Shown here piece after piece: positions 1 through 5,108 of a stretch of 8,672 nt of DNA. Positions within the stretch are counted from its first letter, which is position 1. Each line of letters begins with the position of its first letter. Origin of the DNA: Gammaproteobacteria bacterium UBA2168 (GTDB taxonomy: Bacteria; Pseudomonadota; Gammaproteobacteria; Pseudomonadales; Azotimanducaceae). The translations under genes were made by a program, and so were the position numbers. The notes beneath the pieces were generated by a model. The model was not told where the DNA came from, made no database searches, and saw nothing but the letters and a program-made list of their open reading frames with translations. The stretch is taken from NCBI GenBank assembly GCA_002327525.1, contig DCWG01000164.1:1-8672 (forward strand), written 5' to 3'.

Positions 1-1221
1 ATGTTTTTGGGGGAAAGGTCAGTCGCAAGCCGTCACGCGAAGCTTTCGCTCATCAGCTTCGCGCACCTGCGCTTTCATGACGCGCAGCGCGCCCTCGACG
101 CGCGTTCGGCTCCGGAGGAGCGCACGGCGGCTGCCGGTTTCTATGCCACCCGCGACGACCGCCACATCTATCTGCATCCGGGCTTTGCGCACAATACGCG
201 GGGGTTGCTGCGGCTGCTCGGCTGCGACGACTCGCGCGAACAGGTAACACGGCAAGTCCGCGCTCTCGACGGATCGGATCTCGAACAGGCCATCGCTGAC
301 GCCGGATTGTGCGGCGCTATGGTCAGAACCCCCGAGGAATGGGACAACTCCACGGTCGGCAAACAACTCGCGGCGCGGCCCGTTGTCGACATCGTACAGC
401 TGGATGACAGCCCGCCGAGACCATTTCCACGCAACGGCGACCGGCCCCTGAGCGGTATCAGGGTGCTGGACCTCACACGCGTACTGGCCGGTCCCACTTG
501 CGCGCGAACTCTCGCGTCATACGGTGCGAGCGCTTTGCGCATCGGAGCGGGACACCTGCCCACGATACCGCTATTTACCGTGGACACCGGATTCGGCAAG
601 CGTTGCTGTCATCTGGACCTGCGCGAGCAGGAAGCCGCTCGCACACTCAATGCTCTGATCGGTGAGGCCGACGTATTCTCGCAGGGTTACAGAACCGGCG
701 TCATGGAGCGCCACGGCTTCGGCGTGAGTAATGTCGTTGCCCGCAATCCCGGCATCGTGTATGTATCGATCAACTGCTACGGCCACGAGGGCGACTGGCG
801 CATCCGTCCCGGCTGGGAGCAACTCGCCCCGGTGGTTACCGGAATGACCACCGTGCAGGGAGCGCATCTGGGTAGCGACGAACCCACACTGCTACCGGCC
901 GCGCTGAATGACTACACCACCGGCTACCTCGCGGCTCTCGGCGCTCTGGCCGCGCTCAAACGTCGAGCTACCCACGGCGGCAGCTACTGGGTGCGCGTAT
1001 CGCTGGCCCGCACTGCGGTCTGGGCGAGGCAATTGGGACTGAGGCGTGCGGTCAACGTGAAACAGGTTACACCCGGTGAAATCCGTGCCGCCAGTGCGAC
1101 CATGAACACCGCCTGGGGTTTGCTCGACTACCTGCGGCCCGCCGTGACCCTCTCCTCCAGCCAGGTGGGTTGGGACCGACCGCCATCACCGCTTGGCGCC
1201 GACTCGCCTCATTTCGAATGA
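1..1221 (+). CDS. CaiB/BaiF family CoA transferase (class III), probably 5'-truncated by the window edge
   Basis: Family III CoA transferases move CoA between acyl groups in the cytoplasm through an aspartyl-CoA thioester intermediate. The region from about residue 150 carries the family hallmark PLSGIRVLDLTRVLAGP, followed by GKRCCHLDLRE near 200 and NPGIVYVSINCYG near 250. The likely catalytic aspartate is D304 in ALNDYTTGYLAALGALAAL, matching the conserved Asp-x-x-x-Gly context of formyl-CoA transferase. The C-terminus (GWDRPPSPLGADSPHFE) is a normal family end, so the stop looks genuine. The N-terminal ~130 residues fit the second half of the duplicated N-terminal region seen in longer (~450-480 aa) members. 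The ATG at base 1 is therefore probably internal, with the gene continuing upstream. The substrate cannot be told from sequence. Family assignment is secure; the true start lies outside the window. Confidence 0.9.
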   Translation: MFLGERSVASRHAKLSLISFAHLRFHDAQRALDARSAPEERTAAAGFYATRDDRHIYLHPGFAHNTRGLLRLLGCDDSREQVTRQVRALDGSDLEQAIADAGLCGAMVRTPEEWDNSTVGKQLAARPVVDIVQLDDSPPRPFPRNGDRPLSGIRVLDLTRVLAGPTCARTLASYGASALRIGAGHLPTIPLFTVDTGFGKRCCHLDLREQEAARTLNALIGEADVFSQGYRTGVMERHGFGVSNVVARNPGIVYVSINCYGHEGDWRIRPGWEQLAPVVTGMTTVQGAHLGSDEPTLLPAALNDYTTGYLAALGALAALKRRATHGGSYWVRVSLARTAVWARQLGLRRAVNVKQVTPGEIRAASATMNTAWGLLDYLRPAVTLSSSQVGWDRPPSPLGADSPHFE

Positions 1222-1524
1222 CCCGGATTGCACACCCGCCCTCGCCCCCCTCTCGTCCCCCCTCCCCGATAGTTGCCGTGTGACTGCCCGAGGCTGCAAG
1301 CGCGATGATGCAGATAGACGCCGCTCATGCCTTTCGGACAGGCTCCGTCACACTAGCGCTCATGGATACGGTCGCCGACCTTCTCGACTGGCGTGCGAGC
1401 CGTTCCTCTGCGCTCGCCGCGAGCCTCGCTGCAGAGCATGAGACCCGGCTCCTGTCCGGTTGGCGCGGGGTTGGACCTCGATCGGCATCGTGAGTAGCAT
1501 CGGCTGCCCCAGAGATCCGGACAG
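1222..1524. other. Noncoding stretch of about 300 nt between the CoA transferase and the HTH-like ORF
   Basis: No convincing gene was found. A 62-codon frame (1305-1493, tandem ATGs) exists, but it has only a distant GAGG upstream and no recognisable protein character. Just after the CoA transferase stop, bases 1228-1270 are C-rich and nearly G-free on the sense strand (runs of C broken by T), the composition expected of a Rho-loading site. That role is inference. A stem-loop sits at 1406-1436 (separate entry). A weak promoter-like pair, TTGGAC at 1471-1476 and TAGCAT at 1495-1500 with an 18-nt spacer, lies before the HTH-like ORF. Confidence 0.4.
1406..1436. other. Stem-loop (bulged inverted repeat)
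   Basis: CTCTGC (1406-1411) pairs with GCAGAG (1431-1436). Directly stacked inside it, GCTCG (1412-1416) pairs with CGAGC (1420-1424) around a 3-nt loop. A 6-nt bulge (1425-1430) lies on the 3' side. No T-run follows, so it is not a canonical intrinsic terminator. It could be a structured leader element or chance in GC-rich DNA. Confidence 0.3.
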
Positions 1525-1815
1525 ATGAAGAAATATCCGTCAACACCCGAAGAGCTGCGCGAATGGATGGAACGCAAAGGCCTGTCCAACAAGGATGTCG
1601 CCAAGGCACTGCGACTTCCGGACGCTCGCACGTTCAAGGATCGGGTGTCGAGGAAGGATCCGCGCCTGATTCCTTATCCCAACTGGTACACACTGAGACA
1701 CAAATTCAGAAAGTGGCCGTTAACAACCAATCCGGCCGATGCTACCCGGTCTCGTCCGGCTGCCGTGGGACTTTGCGCAACGAGTCGCGGATGGCGGTCA
1801 GCTGTTCGCGGGTGA
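1525..1815 (+). CDS. Small helix-turn-helix-like hypothetical protein with an anomalous C-terminal tail
   Basis: The frame encodes 96 residues. Residues 6-30 (TPEELREWMERKGLSNKDVA, then KALRL) read like the first helices and turn of a Cro/XRE-type DNA-binding fold. Residues 31-66 are basic with aromatics (IPYPNWYTLRHKFRKWP), also plausible for a DNA-binding protein, though I recognise no named family. From about residue 73 onward the frame overlaps, on the opposite strand, the 3' end of the downstream DUF6491 gene by 74 nt. The composition there turns into Arg/Ala/Gly/Ser-rich noise. The natural end may therefore have been lost by deletion or frameshift, or the overlap may be tolerated. The ribosome-binding site is weak (GGA four bases before ATG), and a poor promoter match lies at 1471-1500. 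Its role as a regulator of the neighbouring genes is unproven. Confidence 0.5.
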   Translation: MKKYPSTPEELREWMERKGLSNKDVAKALRLPDARTFKDRVSRKDPRLIPYPNWYTLRHKFRKWPLTTNPADATRSRPAAVGLCATSRGWRSAVRG

Positions 1816-2242
1816 TCTCCTGAAATCCGGGAATCAAGCAGGGTGGACCCATACGCTCCGTCATCGGACCGAAACGGATCACGGCATACAGCGAATCGAG
1901 CTGACATACCCGACCGGAGCCCGTTGAGTACGCGATGGTGGTATCCCGCGTCAGACCTGGACAGCGGCGCTGCATCTGTACCAGATAAAATTGGTTTCTG
2001 CCGGTTTGGAAAGCCACGTGACGTTCATCCAGCACCTTTACGTCACGGATCCGATGCAATCTCAGGCACCGCGGCGATTCGACGTAGTCATCCTTGTCAG
2101 ACGTCTGGCTGAGGATCGCCTCGATGTCCAGTGAGTCTTCCTCAGCCATTGCACCAGGTGCTTCTGTCTCCCCATCAGCCCTGGCGGCTGCGGAACACCC
2201 CAACAAGAGAAGCGCGCACAGTATCGACACCCGCCTGTTCAT
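1742..2242 (-). CDS. DUF6491 family exported protein, downstream paralogue
   Basis: This 166-aa protein has an N-terminal export signal (RR then a hydrophobic stretch, residues 3-20). Two processing readings are possible: a lipobox-like LLGC with Cys16 as lipid anchor, or signal peptidase I cleavage after ARA (22/23). The mature part matches the DUF6491 pattern. Four cysteines are shared with the upstream paralogue (C59 in SPRCLRL, C94 in RRCPGL, C113 in RVCQLD, C135 in GPPCLIPGF), with near-identical spacing, suggesting two disulfides in the periplasm. The region SLDIEAILSQ before the domain is also shared. The start is decided by GGGAG seven bases before the ATG. That ATG overlaps the upstream gene's stop (ATGA), so the pair is translationally coupled. 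Its 3' end overlaps a convergent HTH-like ORF. The function of the family is unknown. Confidence 0.85.
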   Translation of the reverse strand: MNRRVSILCALLLLGCSAAARADGETEAPGAMAEEDSLDIEAILSQTSDKDDYVESPRCLRLHRIRDVKVLDERHVAFQTGRNQFYLVQMQRRCPGLTRDTTIAYSTGSGRVCQLDSLYAVIRFGPMTERMGPPCLIPGFQEITREQLTAIRDSLRKVPRQPDETG

Positions 2243-2748
2243 GACTCGTCTCCCTTCTTTTCCCGCTTTTTACGACGGGTCTGACCTGCCTGGGCGATAG
2301 CATCTTTCAAGGCAAGCGCCTGCTGCTCGTCGATTACTGAAAAGCGTCCCAGCAGACAGCTGCCGCGCCAGATACCCGGTAAGTGGCGGTCACGTCCGGA
2401 CACCCTATTGGTATCACACAACGTGACACCCTGCCGTTCGAACACCAGAATCTGATTCGGCCGCAAACTCGGGCAACGATGCCGGAGCTCGTTGAGCCAC
2501 ATCTTGTTCCTGCCGATGAACAACAGATGTCGCGCATCGAGGATTTCCACACTGCGGTACTCCCGAACTCTCAGACAATTACGGCTTTCCCTGTAATCAT
2601 CAGGTCCCGCGTTTTCAGAAAGGATGGTGTCGATGTCTAGCGCCGGTTGCTCCTCAGCCTGATCTGCCTTGTTCTCATCGGCCGCATCGGTAACTGCGCC
2701 GCTGGATGTAATGATCAGAACCAACGTTATCCGGAGTGCCAGTTTCAT
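2239..2748 (-). CDS. DUF6491 family exported protein, upstream paralogue
   Basis: This 169-aa protein begins with a signal peptide (MKLALR, then LVLIITSSG, likely cleavage after TDA at 22/23). The mature domain aligns by eye with its downstream neighbour: ALDIDTILSE matches SLDIEAILSQ, DDYRESRNCLR matches DDYVESPRCLR, and HRCPSL matches RRCPGL. Cysteines C58, C92, C111 and C131 are conserved in order and spacing. The C-terminus has a basic tail (RRKKREKK) that the paralogue lacks. AGGGGGAAAG lies just before the ATG, an unusually strong Shine-Dalgarno, so the start is secure. The gene is first in a two-gene unit made by tandem duplication followed by divergence. DUF6491 proteins are small periplasmic or lipoprotein-like proteins without an assigned activity. 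A weak promoter candidate lies at 2809-2838. Confidence 0.88.
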   Translation of the reverse strand: MKLALRITLVLIITSSGAVTDAADENKADQAEEQPALDIDTILSENAGPDDYRESRNCLRVREYRSVEILDARHLLFIGRNKMWLNELRHRCPSLRPNQILVFERQGVTLCDTNRVSGRDRHLPGIWRGSCLLGRFSVIDEQQALALKDAIAQAGQTRRKKREKKGDES

Positions 2749-2808
2749 CTTTCCCCCTGAATGCGGTCAGAGCGTCGACTTACGAGACAGGAGCGTAGCT
2801 GTTTTTCA

Positions 2809-2838
2809 ATTACCATCTTCACATCGTTGGACAAGCAA
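2809..2838 (-). promoter_or_regulatory. Weak candidate promoter for the DUF6491 pair
   Basis: Read on the minus strand, TTGCTT (2838-2833) is followed after 18 nt by GGTAAT (2814-2809), each 4/6 to the sigma-70 consensus. It sits about 60 nt before the start codon of the first DUF6491 gene. The surrounding bases are AT-richer than the genes. This is a low-confidence match from the sequence alone. Confidence 0.22.
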
Positions 2839-2864
2839 AAGTAACGTCGGTTCGCTCCTCTGGT

Positions 2865-2886
2865 GACGCTGTGCCACACAGCCGTC
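2865..2886 (-). terminator. Stem-loop between two leftward genes, possible terminator
   Basis: GCTGTG (2868-2873) and CACAGC (2877-2882) form a perfect 6-bp stem with a 3-nt loop. GAC/GTC (2865-2867, 2884-2886) extend it to 9 bp with a single bulged C. It lies about 20 nt past the stop of the hydrolase-sirtuin chimera. No T-tract follows on the minus strand, so any termination would be weak or Rho-assisted. Confidence 0.35.
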
Positions 2887-2905
2887 CGACCCGCTCAGGC
2901 AGAAC

Positions 2906-3072
2906 CTAGGCACAGCGTGTCTGGACCTTCAACTGCAACCACTCGTCAGCCCTGGTCCGTCCCAGGTTGAGGGCCGCCATGGGTACTCCGCGTTCCCTCG
3001 CACGATGGCAGAAACGGAAGCTCGAAAACACCATCAAAGACGAGCCCACCACCAGCAACGCGCGCGCCTCAT
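2906..3072 (-). pseudogene. Sirtuin (Sir2) C-terminal remnant
   Basis: This is the last ~55 codons of the chimera. [26 protein letters not shown] and LQLKV match the final strands of the Rossmann domain of class II/CobB-like sirtuins, where GSSL and the Asn-Leu-Gly segment contact NAD. A whole sirtuin is about 240-280 aa, so roughly the first 190 residues are missing. The left boundary within 3070-3085 is approximate. Confidence 0.75.
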
Positions 3073-3712
3073 CCATCAGGCCGTTGGCAAGCCGTGCACG
3101 CCGGTACATTTCGTTATGCGGCATGCCGATGAACATGCCATCGAGCTGCAGCGGGTCCACCAGCTCTTCCTGCAAAACGGTGCGCAAGGGTCTACCGGCA
3201 ATGGCCTCGATCAGACCGCCGATGATCCATCCGTATGTCAGCGCATGGTATCCGTGCACCTCATCGGGCTCATGGGCTGGCTCCGCTTCCTCCATGACGT
3301 TCAGCATGTGCGCCCAGTCGAGCATCTCGGCAGGCGTGGAGATCATCTCGGAGACGCGGTACAGGCCAGCCTCGTGGCACAACACGTGCCTGATGGTGAT
3401 GCCGTCCTTGCCATTTTCGCCGAACTCGGGCCAGTGCTTCGCTACCGGGTCGTCGTAGTCCGCCTTACCCTGATCTACCAGAATGTGCAGCAAGGTCGAC
3501 ATCACGCCCTTGGTCGTCGAGAAGGACGCGACCGTGGTATCAGCCCCCCACTCGTTGCCGTCTCCGTCCTTGTTGCCACCCCAGATATCCACTACCGGCT
3601 TGCCACCGTGGTACACACATACCGCAGCTCCCGCGTGTTGGTTCTTCGGAATCTGGCGTACCAGCGATGCGGCGACCTCCGCATAATCGGGGTGTACGTG
3701 ACCGTCCAGCAT
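2906..3712 (-). CDS. In-frame chimera: N-terminal beta-lactamase-fold serine hydrolase (EstB/class C-like) joined to a sirtuin C-terminus
   Basis: Residues 1 to about 208 are a serine hydrolase of the class C beta-lactamase/EstB-esterase group. The nucleophile motif is S65-T-T-K68 in ASFSTTKGV, and YHALTYGW (Y155 onward) is the second motif, probably supplying the catalytic tyrosine. Complete relatives are about 370-400 aa and need a third motif near the C-terminus, which is absent here. From about residue 213 the protein instead reads as the end of a Sir2 deacylase: [13 protein letters not shown] (NAD-binding GSSL at 223-226), then [18 protein letters not shown] and a short tail. The sirtuin catalytic His and zinc cysteines are missing. 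The join lies near 3070-3085. Neither activity is likely to survive. The start ATG (3712) has AGGAA nine bases upstream; a GTG at 3718 is the alternative. The gene is divergent from the ATP-grasp chimera. A true fusion, a natural deletion and an assembly error are all possible. Confidence 0.85.
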   Translation of the reverse strand: MLDGHVHPDYAEVAASLVRQIPKNQHAGAAVCVYHGGKPVVDIWGGNKDGDGNEWGADTTVASFSTTKGVMSTLLHILVDQGKADYDDPVAKHWPEFGENGKDGITIRHVLCHEAGLYRVSEMISTPAEMLDWAHMLNVMEEAEPAHEPDEVHGYHALTYGWIIGGLIEAIAGRPLRTVLQEELVDPLQLDGMFIGMPHNEMYRRARLANGLMDEARALLVVGSSLMVFSSFRFCHRARERGVPMAALNLGRTRADEWLQLKVQTRCA

Positions 3713-3721
3713 GACCACCGG

Positions 3722-3726
3722 TTCCT
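3722..3726 (-). promoter_or_regulatory. Ribosome-binding site that decides the hydrolase start
   Basis: AGGAA on the minus strand lies nine bases before ATG 3712 but only three before GTG 3718. This favours the ATG as the start of the serine hydrolase chimera. Confidence 0.5.
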
Positions 3727-3766
3727 AGCAGCATCCTGGTCTTCAGCTTGCCCCGTTGCTCGCGTA

Positions 3767-3793
3767 TCGACAAGTCCCGGCATTCCTTACAAT
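3767..3793 (+). promoter_or_regulatory. Candidate sigma-70 promoter for the ATP-grasp/GST unit
   Basis: TCGACA (3767-3772, 5/6 to the -35 consensus) and TACAAT (3788-3793, 5/6 to the -10 consensus) are 15 nt apart, which is slightly short. A transcript would begin near 3800, giving a ~22-nt leader to GTG 3822 and leaving the earlier in-frame ATG at 3756 outside the mRNA. It sits in the divergent region shared with the leftward serine hydrolase. Confidence 0.45.
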
Positions 3794-3821
3794 ATCGCCA
3801 AACTGGAAGGACGACGTCAGC

Positions 3822-4466
3822 GTGGCGATAGACTGGAGCAGCTACGAGAGCCAGGGTGTGTGGGACGAACTCGTGACCGGAAGCGGTCGGGCACATCCCG
3901 GCGCCGGCAGCCTGATGGCTATGCTGCGAAAACTCAGCGAAGGGGAGCTCATCCAGCGCAAGAGCGCTGCGGAAATCGCGATTCGCGCCATGGGTATCAC
4001 CTTTACGGTGTATACCGGCGAGGGTAGCGGTTCGATCGACCGCGAGTGGCCTTTCGATATCATCCCCCGCCTCATCCGCAAGGCTGAATGGGATGCGATC
4101 TCTCTCGGGCTCAAGCAGCGCGTGATAGCACTCAACCACTTCATCGACGACGTATACCACGACCAAAAGGCACTGAAGGACGGCGTGCTGCCGCGCTCCT
4201 ATAAGCGCTGTCTCACCCAGGTGCGCACGAGCCTGCGCTCACTGCCACGGCACGACTTGCCCCTGCGCACGGTCAATCGCATGCCGAGGGAGATCGCGGC
4301 CCAGGACGTCTCTGCGCTGGAGGGTGAAGACCTTTGCACGTTCACCCATGAGTGCCAACTACAGCTGGCGACACTGCACGACGTGATCGACAAAACCTAT
4401 TTCACGTTCCGGCCAAGGCGCCGGCCTCAACCAAAGATCGTTCAACGGAAGGCATCTAAGACATGA
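3822..4466 (+). CDS. In-frame chimera: N-terminus of a circularly permuted ATP-grasp protein joined to the C-terminus of an alpha-E (DUF403) protein
   Basis: Residues 1 to about 124 match the N-terminal DUF404 part of circularly permuted type-2 ATP-grasp proteins: IDWSSYESQGVWDELV, the LRKLSEGELIQRKSAAE helix, GITFTVYTGEG, and REWPFDIIPRLIRKAEW to DGVLP. The remaining ~350 residues holding the ATP-binding core are absent. From PRSYKRCL (about 124) the protein resembles the end of alpha-E proteins, which typically carry a PRS-x3-CL helix and finish with a helix like LATLHDVIDKTYF. Complete operons of this type encode ATP-grasp, then alpha-E, then a transglutaminase, and are proposed to act in peptide synthesis or modification. 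The join lies near 4185-4200, so most of both genes appears deleted while the frame is kept. GTG 3822 is preferred because it begins at the family's usual N-terminus, follows GGAAGGA and lies just after a good promoter. ATG 3756 is an alternative. The stop overlaps the GST start by ATGA. Confidence 0.8.
   Translation: MAIDWSSYESQGVWDELVTGSGRAHPGAGSLMAMLRKLSEGELIQRKSAAEIAIRAMGITFTVYTGEGSGSIDREWPFDIIPRLIRKAEWDAISLGLKQRVIALNHFIDDVYHDQKALKDGVLPRSYKRCLTQVRTSLRSLPRHDLPLRTVNRMPREIAAQDVSALEGEDLCTFTHECQLQLATLHDVIDKTYFTFRPRRRPQPKIVQRKASKT
4194..4466 (+). pseudogene. Alpha-E (DUF403) C-terminal remnant
   Basis: This is the last ~90 codons of the chimera. The PRSYKRCL helix start, the arginine-rich mid-helix and the LHDVIDKTYF terminal helix resemble the C-terminal end of alpha-E helical proteins (about 310 aa when complete), so roughly two thirds is missing. 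The final basic stretch (RPRRRPQPKIVQRKASKT) is less typical. The match is by eye and is less certain than that of the sirtuin remnant. Confidence 0.6.
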
Positions 4467-5077
4467 TCAAACTGCATGGTTTCGCGCGCAGCAACTACAC
4501 CAACCTCATCCACGCATACCTCATCGAGAAAGGTGTCGAATTCGAGCTGGTTCAGGTTTCACCCTCACAGGAGGAGGATTTCCTGGCCAAAAGCCCCATG
4601 GGCAAAGTGCCCGCCATCGAGACCGATGAGGGCTTTATCTCGGAGACTCTGGCCATCGTCTCCTATATCGAGGCGGCCCATCCGGACAAGCCGCTGCTGC
4701 CAGCAGATCCCTTTTCGCGGGCCAAGACGGTGGAGCTCATATGTCACATCAAACTCGATGTGGAACTCGAGGCACGCCGCTGTCTGCCCGCGGCCTTTTT
4801 CGGGGCGACCGCTAGCGAGGAAAAGCAGAAGTCCACGCAAAAAGCGGTCGCTAAAGGCTTGAAAGCGGCCAACCGCCTCATCGTGTGCGACCCCTATGCC
4901 ACAGGCAGCGAATTCAATCTCGCCGATCTGTACGTTTACTACAGCTTCGGGCTCGCGGGGGGCATCTCCCAGGCACTGTGGCAGACCGACATACTGTCCG
5001 AGTATCCAAATATTCAGGGCCTGATGGCATTGCTATCGGAACGCGACAGCATCAAACAGGTAGCTGCTGCCACCTAG
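4463..5077 (+). CDS. Glutathione S-transferase family protein
   Basis: This 204-aa protein is a full-length cytosolic GST, an enzyme that adds glutathione to electrophiles or uses it for reduction or isomerisation. The N-terminal thioredoxin-like domain (1-80) has an SNYTNL site near Ser10/Tyr12 that could supply the thiol-activating residue. It also has the cis-proline loop GKVPAIE (Pro50) and ISETLAIVSYIEA, where Glu61-Thr62 replaces the common Glu-Ser pair that holds the glutathione gamma-glutamyl group. The all-helical C-terminal domain (about 88-200) contains FNLADLYVY with Asp155, the N-capping motif of GST helix 6. The ATG overlaps the stop of the upstream chimera (ATGA), with GGAAGG about 11 bases upstream, so expression is probably coupled to it. 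The substrate is unknown. Nothing in it looks truncated, unlike its upstream neighbour. Confidence 0.93.
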   Translation: MIKLHGFARSNYTNLIHAYLIEKGVEFELVQVSPSQEEDFLAKSPMGKVPAIETDEGFISETLAIVSYIEAAHPDKPLLPADPFSRAKTVELICHIKLDVELEARRCLPAAFFGATASEEKQKSTQKAVAKGLKAANRLIVCDPYATGSEFNLADLYVYYSFGLAGGISQALWQTDILSEYPNIQGLMALLSERDSIKQVAAAT

Positions 5078-5083
5078 TAGAGC

Positions 5084-5108
5084 AGGTGCCTGGGAATCTC
5101 AGGAACCT
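5084..5108. terminator. Stem-loop between convergent GST and symporter genes, possible bidirectional terminator
   Basis: AGGT-G-CCTG (5084-5092) faces CAGG-A-ACCT (5100-5108) across a 7-nt loop: 4 + 4 bp with one G/A mismatch. It fills almost the whole 30-nt gap between two converging stop codons, the expected place for a shared terminator. There is no T-run on either side, so strength is doubtful. Confidence 0.35.

Noticed and set aside
1305..1493. 62-aa ORF starting with tandem ATGs in the gap after the CoA transferase
   Set aside because: There is only a GAGG 11 bases upstream, no recognisable fold or family, and low-complexity Ala/Ser/Arg content typical of chance frames in GC-rich DNA.
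3756..3821. ATG 3756 as the start of the ATP-grasp chimera
   Set aside because: It would place the start upstream of a 5/6 + 5/6 promoter match and add 22 residues not expected before the family's usual N-terminus.
3005..4027. Long (340 codon) plus-strand open frame
   Set aside because: It is antisense to the hydrolase-sirtuin chimera and in another frame of the ATP-grasp chimera. Its protein is His/Arg/Gln-rich without any family pattern.
3540..4166. 208-codon minus-strand open frame
   Set aside because: It overlaps the ATP-grasp chimera and the hydrolase start in other frames. It shows no domain, and it would cover the divergent promoter region.
2906..4466. A new dedicated defence or signalling system built from hydrolase, sirtuin and ATP-grasp modules
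   Set aside because: Sirtuins do occur in defence systems, but only a C-terminal scrap without catalytic residues is present and the ATP-grasp core is missing. Deletion remnants explain the sequence better.
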